Assembly: GCA_001584585.1 (NCBI GenBank)
Contig: LSYV01000178.1
Coordinates: 9,285 to 20,008, forward strand
DNA length: 10,724 nucleotides
Direction of reading: 5' to 3'
From: Gonium pectorale
Lineage: Eukaryota; Chlorophyta; Chlorophyceae; Chlamydomonadales; Volvocaceae
Part shown: in pieces, positions 1 through 7,925 of the stretch
Position numbering within the stretch: the stretch's first letter is position 1
Layout: every line of letters starts with the position of its first letter
Made by a program: the position numbers and the translations under genes
Notes under the pieces: generated by a model
Told to the model about the DNA's origin: nothing
Seen by the model: only the letters and a program-made list of their open reading frames with translations
Databases searched by the model: none

Positions 1-329
1 GGGGTACATAAGCTCCGCCCTGATCATGAGCAAACGAGACGGTACTTTTCGTATGCGCATATCATGTGAGATGTAACCGACGGCGGCCGCAGACGCCCGC
101 TTCCAGCGGCAGTTGCCGCTGCAATATGAAAGAAACGCTAGCTGCCCCCATGGCATTGCGCCCGGCCGAGTAGGGACCGGTCTCGGCTGGGTCATAGAGC
201 CCGGTCCGGGATGCTAATCCGTCGCTGGTCGCCGCCCTCTGGAACCTATTGCCCCCTTCCTACACCCCTCCCACCGTCCTGAGCGGCAGCGGACCCCTTC
301 CACCTCTCTGCCCGCTGCCTGTTCCTTAG
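1..329. other. unresolved 5' flank of the RING gene, probably intron
   Basis: No exon can be assigned confidently here. The right end, 303-329, is a good splice acceptor: a pyrimidine-rich tract ending TTCCTTAG. An in-frame TAG at 327-329 closes the downstream reading frame, so the RING exon must begin at 330 by splicing, or start at an internal codon. A GTGAGA donor-like site at 66-71 would define a 264-bp intron (66-329), but the exon it implies (up to 65) has a stop at 27-29 and unremarkable coding content. The first 70 bases are noticeably less GC-rich than what follows. Confidence 0.4.
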
Positions 330-1420
330 GCGCACTTCCTGCTGCGGGACGCCGCCGTACCAGTGGTCCCGCTGGGCGGCCACCGCGGCCGCGGACAGGC
401 GTCGCCAGGCCGCGGCTACGGTGGCCGGCCGACGCTGTGGGCCGCCGGCTCGGAGCTGGCGCACACGTCCGGCCGCCCGCACGGCGCCCTGCTGGACGCC
501 TACGGCGACGACGGCGGCTTCCTGGGGGAGAGCAGCCGTCCGCCCGCCTCCCGCGGCTCACTTGCCTCCGCCTCCTCGCGGGGCGGCAGCGGCGGCTTGC
601 CGCTGAGCTATGAGCAGCTGCTGCTGCTGGACGAGTCGCGCGTGCGGAGGGGCGTGCGGCCCGAGGTGGTGCGCGCGCTGCCCACGGTGGGTGGATGGGC
701 GGATAGGTGGGCGGGTGGTAGTAGAGTTGGGAAACGGATCGCGACGCGAAAATCCGAATCTCATCGAACGCCTTGTGGTAACCTTGGTGGGGGATGGTGG
801 TCTGGTTGGGGCTGTACGCGACCTGCGAACCCGCGCGTGCTGGTGGGTGACGCACGGGCGGCGATGTGGGTTGGTGAGGGAGGGGAGGGGAGGGGAGGAG
901 AGGGACGGGGGGTTGTTGTTTTCAGGATGAGGGGATGGGAGGGTCTTGCTAGGGGTGAGGACAGCGCTGCCGCCAGCACGCCTCATGGGCGGCGCCCCTT
1001 GCATCGGAACACGGGGCCCCACAGGCCGCCAGCCACCCTCCACGCCTTCACGGATACAGCGAGGCATGGCGGGCTGTCTCCACTCCCGATCTGCCACCCG
1101 CGATCAGGCCCGCCCCTCTCCCACGCTTGACCCTCGCTGCCTCCCATCCCCACCTCTCTCCGGCCCCTACCCTTGCCCCGGCCTCCTCTCCGCAGCGCAC
1201 CGCCGGCCGCTCCGACGCCTCTTCGCAGTGCCAGGTCTGCCTGGAACGCTTCACGCCGGGCGCCACCCGCATCGCCAGCCTGCCCTGCGCGCACGCCTTC
1301 TGTGCCCCCTGCATCCGACCCTGGCTGGCGGCCAACGCCACCTGCCCCGTCTGCCGCTGGGCCTTCCCGCCGCAGCAGACGCGGCTGCTGCTGGAACCGC
1401 CCGAGCGGCCCGCCGCGTGA
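330..1420 (+). CDS. RING-finger protein, probable E3 ubiquitin ligase (5' partial, two exons visible)
   Basis: Exons are 330-686 and 1196-1420, joined in phase 0 across a 509-bp intron with a GTGGGT donor and a TCCGCAG acceptor; the stop is TGA at 1418-1420. The second exon encodes a C-terminal RING domain spaced C-x2-C-x15-C-x-H-x2-C-x2-C-x10-C-x2-C. The first pair reads CQVC, the middle block CAHAFCAPC and the last pair CPVC. A Cys at the fifth ligand makes it C3HC4 (RING-HC) rather than RING-H2, although the IRPWL context resembles RING-H2 ligases. Before the RING, exon 1 ends with LSYEQLLLLDE and an RRGV...EVVRALPT segment, a typical lead-in of plant and algal RING ligases. The rest of exon 1 is Gly/Arg/Ser-rich and probably disordered. 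By family knowledge it should recruit an E2 and ubiquitinate substrates; the substrate is unknown. No ATG is visible, so one or more upstream exons are missing. Domain call strong, gene structure moderate. Confidence 0.85.
876..904 (+). repeat. (GGGGA)n low-complexity tract in the RING-gene intron
   Basis: Imperfect repeats of GAGGG/AGGGG lie inside the 509-bp intron of the RING gene. The purine run is G-rich on the transcribed RNA and could form G-quadruplex-like structure; that is inference only. Confidence 0.8.
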
Positions 1421-1496
1421 TGCGCGAACACGGGCGCGTGACGTGTGGGCGGTGCGGCACCTGGGTGGTGGGCGGCGGCGGGACACGTCAGGACAC

Positions 1497-1516
1497 GGGC
1501 GGGCGGGCGGGCGGGC
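1497..1516 (+). repeat. (GGGC)5 microsatellite
   Basis: Five exact tandem GGGC units in the probable 3' UTR of the RING gene. Confidence 0.9.
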
Positions 1517-1780
1517 GCCAGAAGGTGCGTAATGGTGAGCAGTGGGAGGGCCTTCTTGGCGCTACATACGGGCTGGGCTCCGTGCGTGACCGTCAGCATA
1601 GTGTTTGTCTGGCTGATCGGGTCATCCAGGTGGCTGGGTGCAGCTGGATGGGTGCGAGGCGTGCGTGCGTGAGCGCGGGTGCGCGTCGAACGCCACCGAA
1701 TCGCCGCAGAGTATAGATGGGAGAGCGGGCATGTTTGGGCGCGTTGGGCGAGAGGGACGCCGCCTAACTTGCAGTGCAAG

Positions 1781-1871
1781 CCTTGCCTTGTGCCACCCCG
1801 CCCGCCCTGCTGGAAATGTCGCGCCTTCGAGGGGTACATGACCGTAGAGGCGCGCGCGCTCCCTCTTTCCC
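1781..1871 (+). repeat. dispersed repeat, copy a (diverged)
   Basis: It shares with the copies near 7610 and 8318 the ordered blocks GCCCTGCTGGAAA, CGCGCCTTCG, a GTACATGACCGTAGAGG-like segment and a C/T-rich tail with CCCTCTTTC. The hairpin arm is degraded in this copy. It lies in the probable 3' UTR of the RING gene, in the same orientation. Confidence 0.6.
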
Positions 1872-1993
1872 GACAACCTTCGTTTGTTGGACGGAGGTGG
1901 ACGGTGGACGGAGGTGTATGGCTTTAGTGTCTTTGTGTATTACATTGAATTTGGTATGGTAGTTGCTGTGGGGGAAGCGACCACGAGGCCTGC

Positions 1994-1998
1994 TGTAA
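1994..1998 (+). terminator. TGTAA polyadenylation signal, RING gene
   Basis: TGTAA followed by AGCGGC. This pentamer is the standard volvocine near-upstream element, with cleavage expected 10-20 bases later. Assignment rests on its being the first plus-strand copy I find after the stop codon. Confidence 0.5.
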
Positions 1999-2439
1999 AG
2001 CGGCGCCGTGAATCCCCCGGCGTCTGCAACCTTTGGTTTGGGAAGTCTTTTATAATCGTCGACGAAGCCATCACAGCTGGGATCGGACGCTACACACCGG
2101 CCGGGTCAGACCGCGGCCTAGCAGTAGTGGGGTTAGCGCCGAGCCAGCAACCAGGGCCCGCACGCAGCACAAATCAGAAGCAGCTAACTGATGAGGATAG
2201 GGCCCAAATTCTGCCCAAGTAGGACGAGCTTTGGTCGTCCATGCCATATCCTCGTACTGTAGGAGCGCACGCGACAGGTAGTCGTGGGATTAGGGGCCTA
2301 GAGTCCCTCTCTACCCTTGTGCACACGTTTGAACCGTGCGCACCGTTGGCGCGGTTACCGTTCGGTTACGACGGACCATCGGTGTCAGCGGTTGAGCGCG
2401 GCTCACCTCTGCCTGCACGATCATCGAATACGGGTCATG
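1999..2439. other. intergenic region between the RING gene and SRCR-A
   Basis: No supported gene. One open frame ends with TAG at 2220-2222 and has a hydrophilic tail ending QLTDEDRAQILPK, but it starts at a non-ATG codon, matches no motif I know and has no clear splice partners. GC is lower than in the exons. The right part should hold the upstream promoter of SRCR-A. Confidence 0.4.
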
Positions 2440-2457
2440 TATATCCAACATAGCGAA
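2440..2457 (+). promoter_or_regulatory. TATA-like core promoter of SRCR-A
   Basis: TATATCC at 2440-2446, followed by ATAGCGAA at 2450-2457, lies 102 bp upstream of the ATG at 2542. The paralog SRCR-B has TATATAA 105 bp upstream of its ATG and also an ATAGCGAA octamer downstream of it (8768-8775). Matching spacing and a shared octamer support a common core promoter; the transcription start would be near 2470. Confidence 0.45.
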
Positions 2458-2541
2458 TAATCAGCCGATCTGACTGCTGCTCACCACAACAAGTTCGCAT
2501 TAAGTTGTCACTCTGCTGCCTTGCCTCTCAGGCAACCTGCA

Positions 2542-5431
2542 ATGCGCAAAGCTTTATTTGTTATGCTATCGTTTTTAATAATCGGTCAGCTGGTGAGCGG
2601 TAAGCGGGGTTGGCGGCCGGGTTGGGTCACCATAATGCGACGCGAAGGATGGTGCGTGAAACTGAAACAAGTCGGCCTTTCATGGCAACTCTCACCACAG
2701 GCGCCAACTTTACAAAGCCTCCAAGGCCCCAGAAGCCGCCGAAAGCACCCCGTCAGCCGGCCCCGCCGTCGTTGCCCCCAAAGCCTCCGAAGCTTCCTCA
2801 GCGGCCCCTCAAACCCGCCGATACGCCGCCGCGCCCTCCGCCCCCACCGCCTTCACCACCTGTTCCGGCATCTTACAGTAAGCGTTGGGCTGGGTCTTCT
2901 GCAGTCGTCGGGAGGGGGCGCTGCTTGCCGTAGTTTGCCGTCCTGGGGTCTGTCAGCTGACCAAGCCAATCGATCCCGTTTATTACAATGATTTCTGTAT
3001 CCCCGCCGCCCGCATACGCATCCATGAAGCCCTGAACCACCCATCCCGACCACCCTGGTGCGGCGCGGCCGCCCGCTTGCGCGCGCAGGCCAGCGGTACG
3101 GGGTGCGGCTAACAGGTGGCTCGGGCGGCATTGGGCGGCTGGAGGTGCGGCCAGCGGATCCCAACTGGAACGCGTTCCTGCCCGTGTGCGACGAGGACTG
3201 GAGCAGGGGCCCCACCGGGATAGAGCAGGTATGTCGTTATGTGAGGGCGGGAGAAAGAGGGAAGCACTGCGCTTTTGATGAGGCGGATGATGATTGGCTA
3301 CGACTCATCAGGGTCAGCCCATCCATTCCGGCACGAAGACACACGTGCTGTGTGTCGGTAATCTGAAAGTTTGGGATGGTTTGGGCAACATTAGATTAAT
3401 GACAGCCTATGGTTGATGGCTTTCTGCCGATACTACTCCGCGCACTGTCCTTGTCCGCCCCGCCCCGTCCCGCCCGCGTCCTTTCTCTGCCTGCCCGCCC
3501 TTTCTCGCCTCTCCGCCGCCTGTAACCTTTCCACAGAAAAATTGGATCCAGCTGTCGGTCCTCCTCCAGCTGCTCACGCTGCATGCCGCTGCTGCCGGCG
3601 GCGGCGGCCCGCCGAGGATCGATCCGCCCACGCGCGCGCCTGCATACCGCCCTGGCTTGCCGCAGGTTATGTGCCAGCTCCTGGGCTACCGGTACGGTCG
3701 GCAGTACTACTCAAATGAGCTCAACTACCGTACAGGGGACGCCTCGCTGTGAGTACCCTGTCCTGCCCTGCCCTGCCCCGCCCTGCCCTGCAAGGCTGCG
3801 TACTATTGCGGCCTGCAGCGACCGCCCCAATAACGGGACTCGGCAGGGCGCTGTCTGTGTGGGCCACGTGTGGTTAATGTGTGAGCAGTGAACCACAGCA
3901 GCAGGGGGCGTCCGTGCGTGTGCTTGACCCGCCCGCCCGCCCGCCTGCCCCGCAGGGACCGCCCCGTTCGCATACCGTACTGTTTCAAACGAAACGTCAC
4001 GGCGGCGGGAAGCGGCCGGCGTCTCCTGGGCGGAGCGGAGAAAGGCGCCGGCGGCACTGCCCGGCCGCCCGTCCACAGCCGGCAACTTGCGTCCCTCATA
4101 ATGCGCAACATCGACGTCGCCCCAGATGCGCCGGTGGGGTGCACGATGGTGCACTCGACGCTGTGCGACAGGACCGGCCCCCTGGTGGCGCTCGAGTGCT
4201 CCCGTGAGTGGGCACTGGGCAGCGGACGTGTTTATCAAGGGGCGCTTACGCGTGGGCAGCACGCCATTTCATAGCCGACCCGGGTATATACAGCCAGCCC
4301 CCTGGATTAGCTGAACCTAAAGGCCGAGTGCGTCGCTGTAGCCAGTGCCGCATGCGTTCACCGTTCAACGCCTGTCGAGGAATGCCTCAGCAGCAGCGCT
4401 ACGCGACCCCGCCCCTCCCCGCCCCGCCCCGGGCGTGCGTGCGGCATGCATGCACACCGACATGTAATGCCCACCGCGTGCAGACTCTCCGCTGCCGGCG
4501 CTGCCGACACCGCCACCGCGTCCTCCGGCGCCCCGCCTCCCGGCCTCAGGTACGTGCTCCAACATGCGTTCAGGGTTTTTATTGGTGACATAGGGCGCGC
4601 GTTGTGATGGATTGCGCCCGCCTTGAGACCGGCTGTGGTCGCACGCGCAGCAGCTATCTTGACTGCTATCAACGTGCGAGCGAGCGGATGAGACACGGCC
4701 CTCCCCTACCCTACCCAATGAGGGCAGCCCCACCCACCCACGGCCATGCATTTGTGGCCGCCGCCCGCCCTTATTTCTTGGACGCATACCGCCACGCACG
4801 TCTGTCTGCGCCCTATTTGCAGCCTGGGGCTCGGATCATATCCGGCTGGTGGGCGGCGGCCAGGACCTCAGCCGCCTGGAGCCCAACCTGTGCAACCCGG
4901 CCAGAGCCAGCTGCTTCAAGGGGCGCGTGGAGGTCGCGGTGGGTACGGCGGTCGAGCTGGAGGGGCTTTAGGGGACGCAGGGTGAATTCAACTTTGCATT
5001 CACGGTGCGATTTTTAATTGGGGACGGGCCTGACACCCCGACACGTATGAGAGTTTGCGCGTCCATCGTAGCATGCCCAGCGTGGCTCTGTCCCCCGTGT
5101 GCGTGCGTCACTGCGTGCGTGCTTTCCCGAGCGCGCTGGGGAGGGCAGCGAAGGACCCATCGCGCGAATACATGCCACCGACACAGGCAGGCTTAGTATC
5201 CTGGAGCGATCCCGAATAAATCCAAAGAGGGAAGTGCCAGGCGACACTGGACTGGTTGGCGTTCTTCGACCGATGCTCGTACCCCGCCCGGCCTCCTTGC
5301 CCTGCCCCCGCCCCGGTGCATGTCAGGTCCCCGCCCCGGGAGGCGGCAACGGCACCGTGTGGGCGCCCCTGTGCGCCCCGGCCCCCGGGGCCGTCAACGA
5401 GGAGGACCTGGCGGACATGCTGTGCAGACAG
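2542..5431 (+). CDS. SRCR-A: secreted protein with Pro-rich stalk and one and a half SRCR domains (3' end unresolved)
   Basis: Seven exons keep frame: 2542-2599, 2701-2877, 3089-3228, 3666-3748, 3956-4203, 4823-4938 and 5327-5431 (927 nt, 309 codons). Intron phases are 1, 1, 0, 2, 1, 0. Residues 1-20 are a signal peptide (MRKALFVMLSFLIIGQLVSG) with predicted cleavage before ANFTK, so the protein should be secreted or extracellular. Residues 21-78 are a Pro/Lys/Arg-rich stalk (PPRPPPPPPSPPVP), like the hydroxyproline-glycosylated rods of algal wall proteins. Residues 82-235 form an SRCR domain opening YGVRLTGGSGGIGRLEV and closing CDRTGPLVALEC, with six cysteines at 112, 128, 162, 215, 223 and 234. 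Residues 242-309 start a second SRCR domain (IRLVGGG, CFKGRVEVA, VWAPLCAPAPG, DLADMLCRQ) that stops at its midpoint. NGT at 282-284 is a possible N-glycosylation site. The ATG was chosen for the signal peptide and its match to SRCR-B. Ligand unknown; SRCR domains generally bind proteins or glycans. Confidence 0.85.
3520..3540 (+). other. cryptic 3' splice-like motif in SRCR-A intron 3
   Basis: CTGTAACCTTTCCACAG followed by AAAA combines a branch-point-like TGTAAC with a CACAG acceptor. It lies 130 bases before the acceptor used in the model (3664-3665) and is almost identical to a motif at 7926-7945. The downstream sequence to 3665 does not extend the SRCR alignment, so I treat the site as unused or alternative. 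Confidence 0.35.
3756..3790 (+). repeat. (CCCTG)7 imperfect pentamer array in SRCR-A intron 4
   Basis: Seven consecutive pentamers of CCCTG with single-base variants (TCCTG, CCCCG). It begins seven bases after the GTGAGT donor at 3749 and probably arose by slippage. Confidence 0.8.
4204..4822 (+). other. SRCR-A intron 5 (619 bp)
   Basis: GTGAGT donor at 4204 and a CTATTTGCAG acceptor ending at 4822. It joins the two SRCR domains in phase 1, so each domain is bounded by phase-1 introns, the arrangement that permits domain duplication. It holds a C-rich run around 4408-4432. I see no additional exon in it. Confidence 0.6.
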
Positions 5432-5620
5432 GTGCGTGGCAGACAGGTGGGAGCAGGGTTTGGGGCAGGGTGGGCGGGTCTCACTCGCGCTGTACGGTGA
5501 GGCACAGATAGACGCACTCCTATCCACTTGCGCACGTACCAAAAATACGCCGCATGGCTGCGAAGTAACTACCGGTCGTGCGTCGGCACCGCAGTCCCTC
5601 CGCTTGCTGCTGTTTCGTGT

Positions 5621-5625
5621 TGTAA
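5621..5625 (+). terminator. TGTAA motif, possible alternative polyadenylation signal of SRCR-A
   Basis: If the GTGCGT donor after exon 7 (5432) is not used, the frame runs into TGA at 5498-5500, adding about 22 residues. This TGTAA follows 120 bases later. That would end the protein with half an SRCR domain. It is one of two competing models for the 3' end. Confidence 0.3.
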
Positions 5626-5660
5626 GCGGGCTGGCTTTGGCTGGCGGGCTAACCATCTGC

Positions 5661-5793
5661 AAAAAAAGAGCACCAGAAATGCGGAAGGCAGCCTCTACGG
5701 ACATACACACCCGAGGGTGTGATGTTTACAGCAGGGCGCCGAGTACAAGGCATGGTGGGCGAGGTATACAAGCAGACGGGCCCTCCCAGTGTG
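5661..5793 (-). repeat. dispersed repeat, copy b (inverted)
   Basis: Its reverse complement aligns along nearly all of copy c (7610-7740) at about 90% by eye, including CTCGGCGCCCTGCTG and the hairpin core. The core here is CACACCC-GA-GGGTGTG at 5706-5721, a perfect 7-bp-arm palindrome. The element ends at an A7 run (5661-5667). It lies just where exons 8 and 9 of SRCR-A would be expected. Confidence 0.85.
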
Positions 5794-5803
5794 TCACTTG
5801 CAG

Positions 5804-5922
5804 TCCCCGCTCTACAGCGTGCCGGCTTTGTTGTGTTCGCGGGCATGGTCGTCTCCTCCGTCGCGTTGCTTTGCATGCGAGCGCTTGCAGCTCCTGCAGA
5901 CGAACCCATGTATCACTCGTAG
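5804..5922 (+). CDS. candidate terminal exon with a transmembrane segment (possible SRCR-A 3' end)
   Basis: Acceptor TCACTTGCAG ends at 5803 and the frame runs to TAG at 5920-5922. The peptide has a hydrophobic stretch of about 19 residues (AGFVVFAGMVVSSVALLCM), a following Arg and a short polar tail ending DEPMYHS, as expected for a type I membrane anchor with a small cytoplasmic tail. The exon would be entered in phase 1, the phase in which a complete second SRCR domain should end; exon 7 ends in phase 0. Direct joining to exon 7 would need the weaker acceptor at 5815-5817 (CTACAG). Either two exons are missing, or this is a chance open frame opposite noncoding DNA. No TGTAA follows closely. 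Confidence 0.3.
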
Positions 5923-6182
5923 AACAACTCATCATACGCCGCGTCCCACATTGCATTGATGTCCCACTGCAAATGGCTCTCGTCGCCCTGACGCCGGCGC
6001 CACTCCACCCCGCAGTTGCACGGCTTGCGGCCGACCAGCCCCACCGCCATCATGGCAGACCCCAAGTACCCCGCCCTGGCCATCCCGCAAGGCAAGCAAG
6101 CGAGCTGCTGCTGCCGTCTGCGCGCACATGACGCTGTCCATCCGCGCGCACGCTGGCGACAGGCAGCCCGCGACCCGAGCAA
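5913..6182 (-). CDS. minus-strand open frame with a protein-like C-terminus, unknown function
   Basis: The frame ends at TGA (5915-5913). Its last 50 residues do not look like a GC-rich shadow: they include GRKPCNCGVEWRRRQGDE and end NAMWDAAYDELFYE, with several acidic and aromatic residues and no Pro or Arg at the end. Third codon positions are mostly G or C. The first in-frame ATG giving a compact product is at 6083-6081, but upstream exons are possible. A minus-strand TGTAA lies at 5729-5725, about 185 bases past the stop and inside repeat copy b. It overlaps a competing plus-strand candidate starting at 6052; both frames share the same third-position bases, so GC3 cannot separate them. 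I do not recognise the family. Confidence 0.35.
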   Translation of the reverse strand: MLGSRAACRQRARGWTASCARRRQQQLACLPCGMARAGYLGSAMMAVGLVGRKPCNCGVEWRRRQGDESHLQWDINAMWDAAYDELFYE

Positions 6183-6465
6183 CCCGCCGGCGGTGGTGCT
6201 GACGGCACCGCCACCTGCTAGTAGATTGCACTGCGCCGTCTCCGCCAGCAGCTAGCTGTTATCTGCTCCCCATCTACCCCGGCCCTGCACATGCCCTCCA
6301 AGACCCCAGGGCCCTTTCCCCTCGTTCGTTCCCACGCACTTCGGCCGCCCAGCAGGCCCCGTGACGAAAGCGGGTAACTTCAACCCCGCCAAGTACGCCG
6401 CCTGGGCCACCGTAACGGGAGGAAGCCCCAGGAGCGCGGGAGCGGTGCAGGACCTGAAGATGCAG
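6052..6465 (+). CDS. candidate small protein, two exons with a GC-AG intron, unknown function
   Basis: ATG at 6052 is in a good context (CCGCCATCATGGCA) and begins MADPKYPALAIPQ. The first exon would end at 6091 at CAAG, followed by GCAAGC, which fits the donor consensus of GC-AG introns. The acceptor CAG at 6353-6355 restores the frame exactly (phase 1, Gly) and continues PVTKAGNFNPAKYAAWATV. The second exon could end at 6465 (ATGCAG before GTGGCT) or at 6411 (before GTAACG). Later exons were not found; a peptide ending at TGA 6864-6866 is possible but unsupported. It competes with the antisense frame ending at 5913. No signal peptide or known motif is visible. It may be the start of a short nuclear gene or a coincidence of phase. 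Confidence 0.35.
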
Positions 6466-7609
6466 GTGGCTGGGTGCGTGGGTGGGCGGGCCGGGAGTGG
6501 AAGCGGAGGCCCTGCTGGGCCGGTTCATCGAAGCGCCGGGCGTCTGATTGGGTCGTATCCAAAGTGGCATGGACGGTCTGTTGGCAGCGGCGGGCGGGCG
6601 GGTGAGGCAGCTCATCCGGCGGGACGCAAGTGCACACCGGCATGTGTACGCCGTGCGTGGCGGTCACTGGCCACCATCGACTAACTACACATTACAAGTA
6701 TGCCCTCCTCTCATCAAGCTCAAACTGAATCTAGCTTTGCTTCTATTCACCGAGGCGGCACGCGCCCTGCTGGTCGGCCTCCTGCCCCCGGATGCAGGTG
6801 ACCCGCTCCCCGTGCGCACCCCGCAGCATGTTCGCCATGACGTGCATGGTGCTGGTCCGCTGATGCTACTGCAGGGGTAACGGTTAGAGGCGGTTAGTTG
6901 GCGCGGCTTTCTTTGGTTTGTACTGTCGTTTGTACTGTACGTACGGTCGGGCACCAACTGGACCCACCACAAGATGTATAGCATATGCAGTGGCCTCTCC
7001 AGACCCCTTGGGCATCGGTAATCTTGCGCTTGTATCCTTGAAATCTTGATGAGCATGTGTCGGGCTCTTGAAGTACTCAATTTGACGTACTAGGCCACCT
7101 AATCCATGCCTGGTCTATGCAATATCCTCAAACGTGGCATTACGAGCTGGTACCAGGTGCCACGCAGTGCCCATCCCAACTTTATCCTTGCCCGATAATC
7201 GGCGGCACAGTGCCGAGCTGAGCCTGTGGTCAGCAGCGCAGCCCGCAAGTGGGTACCACTCCGCACCATAGCACCGTGACCGGCATGATGTGTACCTGCT
7301 GCAGGCTGGCCGGGTCACATCCTTAAACTGAAATTCACAACTTGCCGTACGGCGTGTGCCGTACGAGCGGTATGGCACGGCGGACCACAAATCGATGGTC
7401 ACCAAACTGAACAATTATTAGTGCGTTTGGATTGGTCTTTACGAGTAGAGTCCGGGTATGCGTTCTGCATTGCAAACAGACGAGTGGGCTAGCCTAGGGT
7501 GGACAAAGCACAGTGCGGCGGGTCGGTGGGTCACAGTGCTACATGACCGTGTCCAACCCGCTACAAGAACATGTGATAACTACAGCATCACAAAAGCGTC
7601 TCATCACCT
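6466..7609. other. gene-poor stretch, lower GC after about 6880
   Basis: No confident gene. A minus-strand frame at 7115-7414 (99 codons) has no recognised motif. 6917-6938 contains the 10-mer TTTGTACTGT twice, followed by TGTACGTACGG. 7344-7353 is the 10-bp palindrome GCCGTACGGC, with GCCGTACG repeated at 7358. GC in 7081-7140 is 28/60, against 50/60 in 421-480. Decayed mobile DNA or plain intergenic sequence would both fit; I see no terminal repeats or transposase motif. Confidence 0.4.
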
Positions 7610-7740
7610 CACACCGGGAGGGCCCGTCTGCCCGTATGCCTCGCCCGCCATGCCCTGTACTCGGCGCCCTGCTGGAAACATCACACCCTCGGGTGTGTAT
7701 GTCCGTAAAGGCTGCCTTCCCCGTTTCTGGTTCTTTTTTT
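7610..7740 (+). repeat. dispersed repeat, copy c (best preserved)
   Basis: It begins CACACCGGGAGGG and ends in a T7 run at 7734-7740. Its centre is a perfect hairpin CACACCC-TC-GGGTGTG at 7682-7697, followed by TATGTCCGTAAAGGC. It matches the reverse complement of 5661-5793 with about a dozen differences, and shares the GGAA / TTCGGGTGTGTATG / CCGTAGAGG blocks with copies a and d. Confidence 0.85.
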
Positions 7741-7925
7741 ATCACCTTACTCTCCTTACACGCCAGCCACTAGGAGAAGCGCGTGTCCTCCTTCCCTTGC
7801 TTGCCGGTGAGTTAGCAAGGTTACCCTTGTCGTGACCCTTGTGTGCTAGCCGCCGCGCGCACCCGCGAGCTAGGACGGACTCACCCATTCCGCTGCTTGC
7901 CTGCGCCCCTCCACTCACCGCGCTC

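Larger units (their letters stand above)
1421..1998 (+). other. probable 3' UTR of the RING gene
   Basis: No convincing coding frame follows the TGA at 1418-1420. The first plus-strand TGTAA I find, the usual polyadenylation signal of volvocine algae, is at 1994-1998, implying a 3' UTR of about 580 bases. The stretch includes a GGGC pentuplet at 1497-1516 and a dispersed-repeat copy at 1781-1871. ORFs here are GC-rich shadows without domains. Confidence 0.5.

Noticed and set aside
214..855. Long minus-strand Arg/Pro/Ala-rich frame opposite RING exon 1
   Set aside because: Composition is that of an antisense shadow of GC-rich coding DNA; the plus-strand frame leads into a clear RING domain.
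1884..2222. 112-codon plus-strand frame ending QILPK
   Set aside because: It starts at a non-ATG codon, spans the presumed poly(A) site of the RING gene and shows no domain or splice partner; the hydrophilic tail alone does not make it a gene.
5256..6131. 291-codon plus-strand open frame
   Set aside because: It overlaps the real SRCR exon 7 in another frame, crosses the inverted repeat copy and has no domain or consistent composition; length alone is weak evidence at this GC.
6792..6866. Short terminal exon with methionine-rich end (MFAMTCMVLVR)
   Set aside because: The apparent intron before it would be only about 30 bases, and the upstream frame has a stop at 6732; no exon phase ties it to the 6052 candidate.
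6685..7080. Minus-strand 131-codon frame
   Set aside because: No motif, Ser/Arg-rich composition and no supporting splice or polyadenylation pattern.
7458..7835. 125-codon plus-strand frame, and similar peptides from the other repeat copies
   Set aside because: Over a third of the frame is translated repeat copy c. The resembling peptides come from shared DNA repeats and the frames are not conserved among copies.
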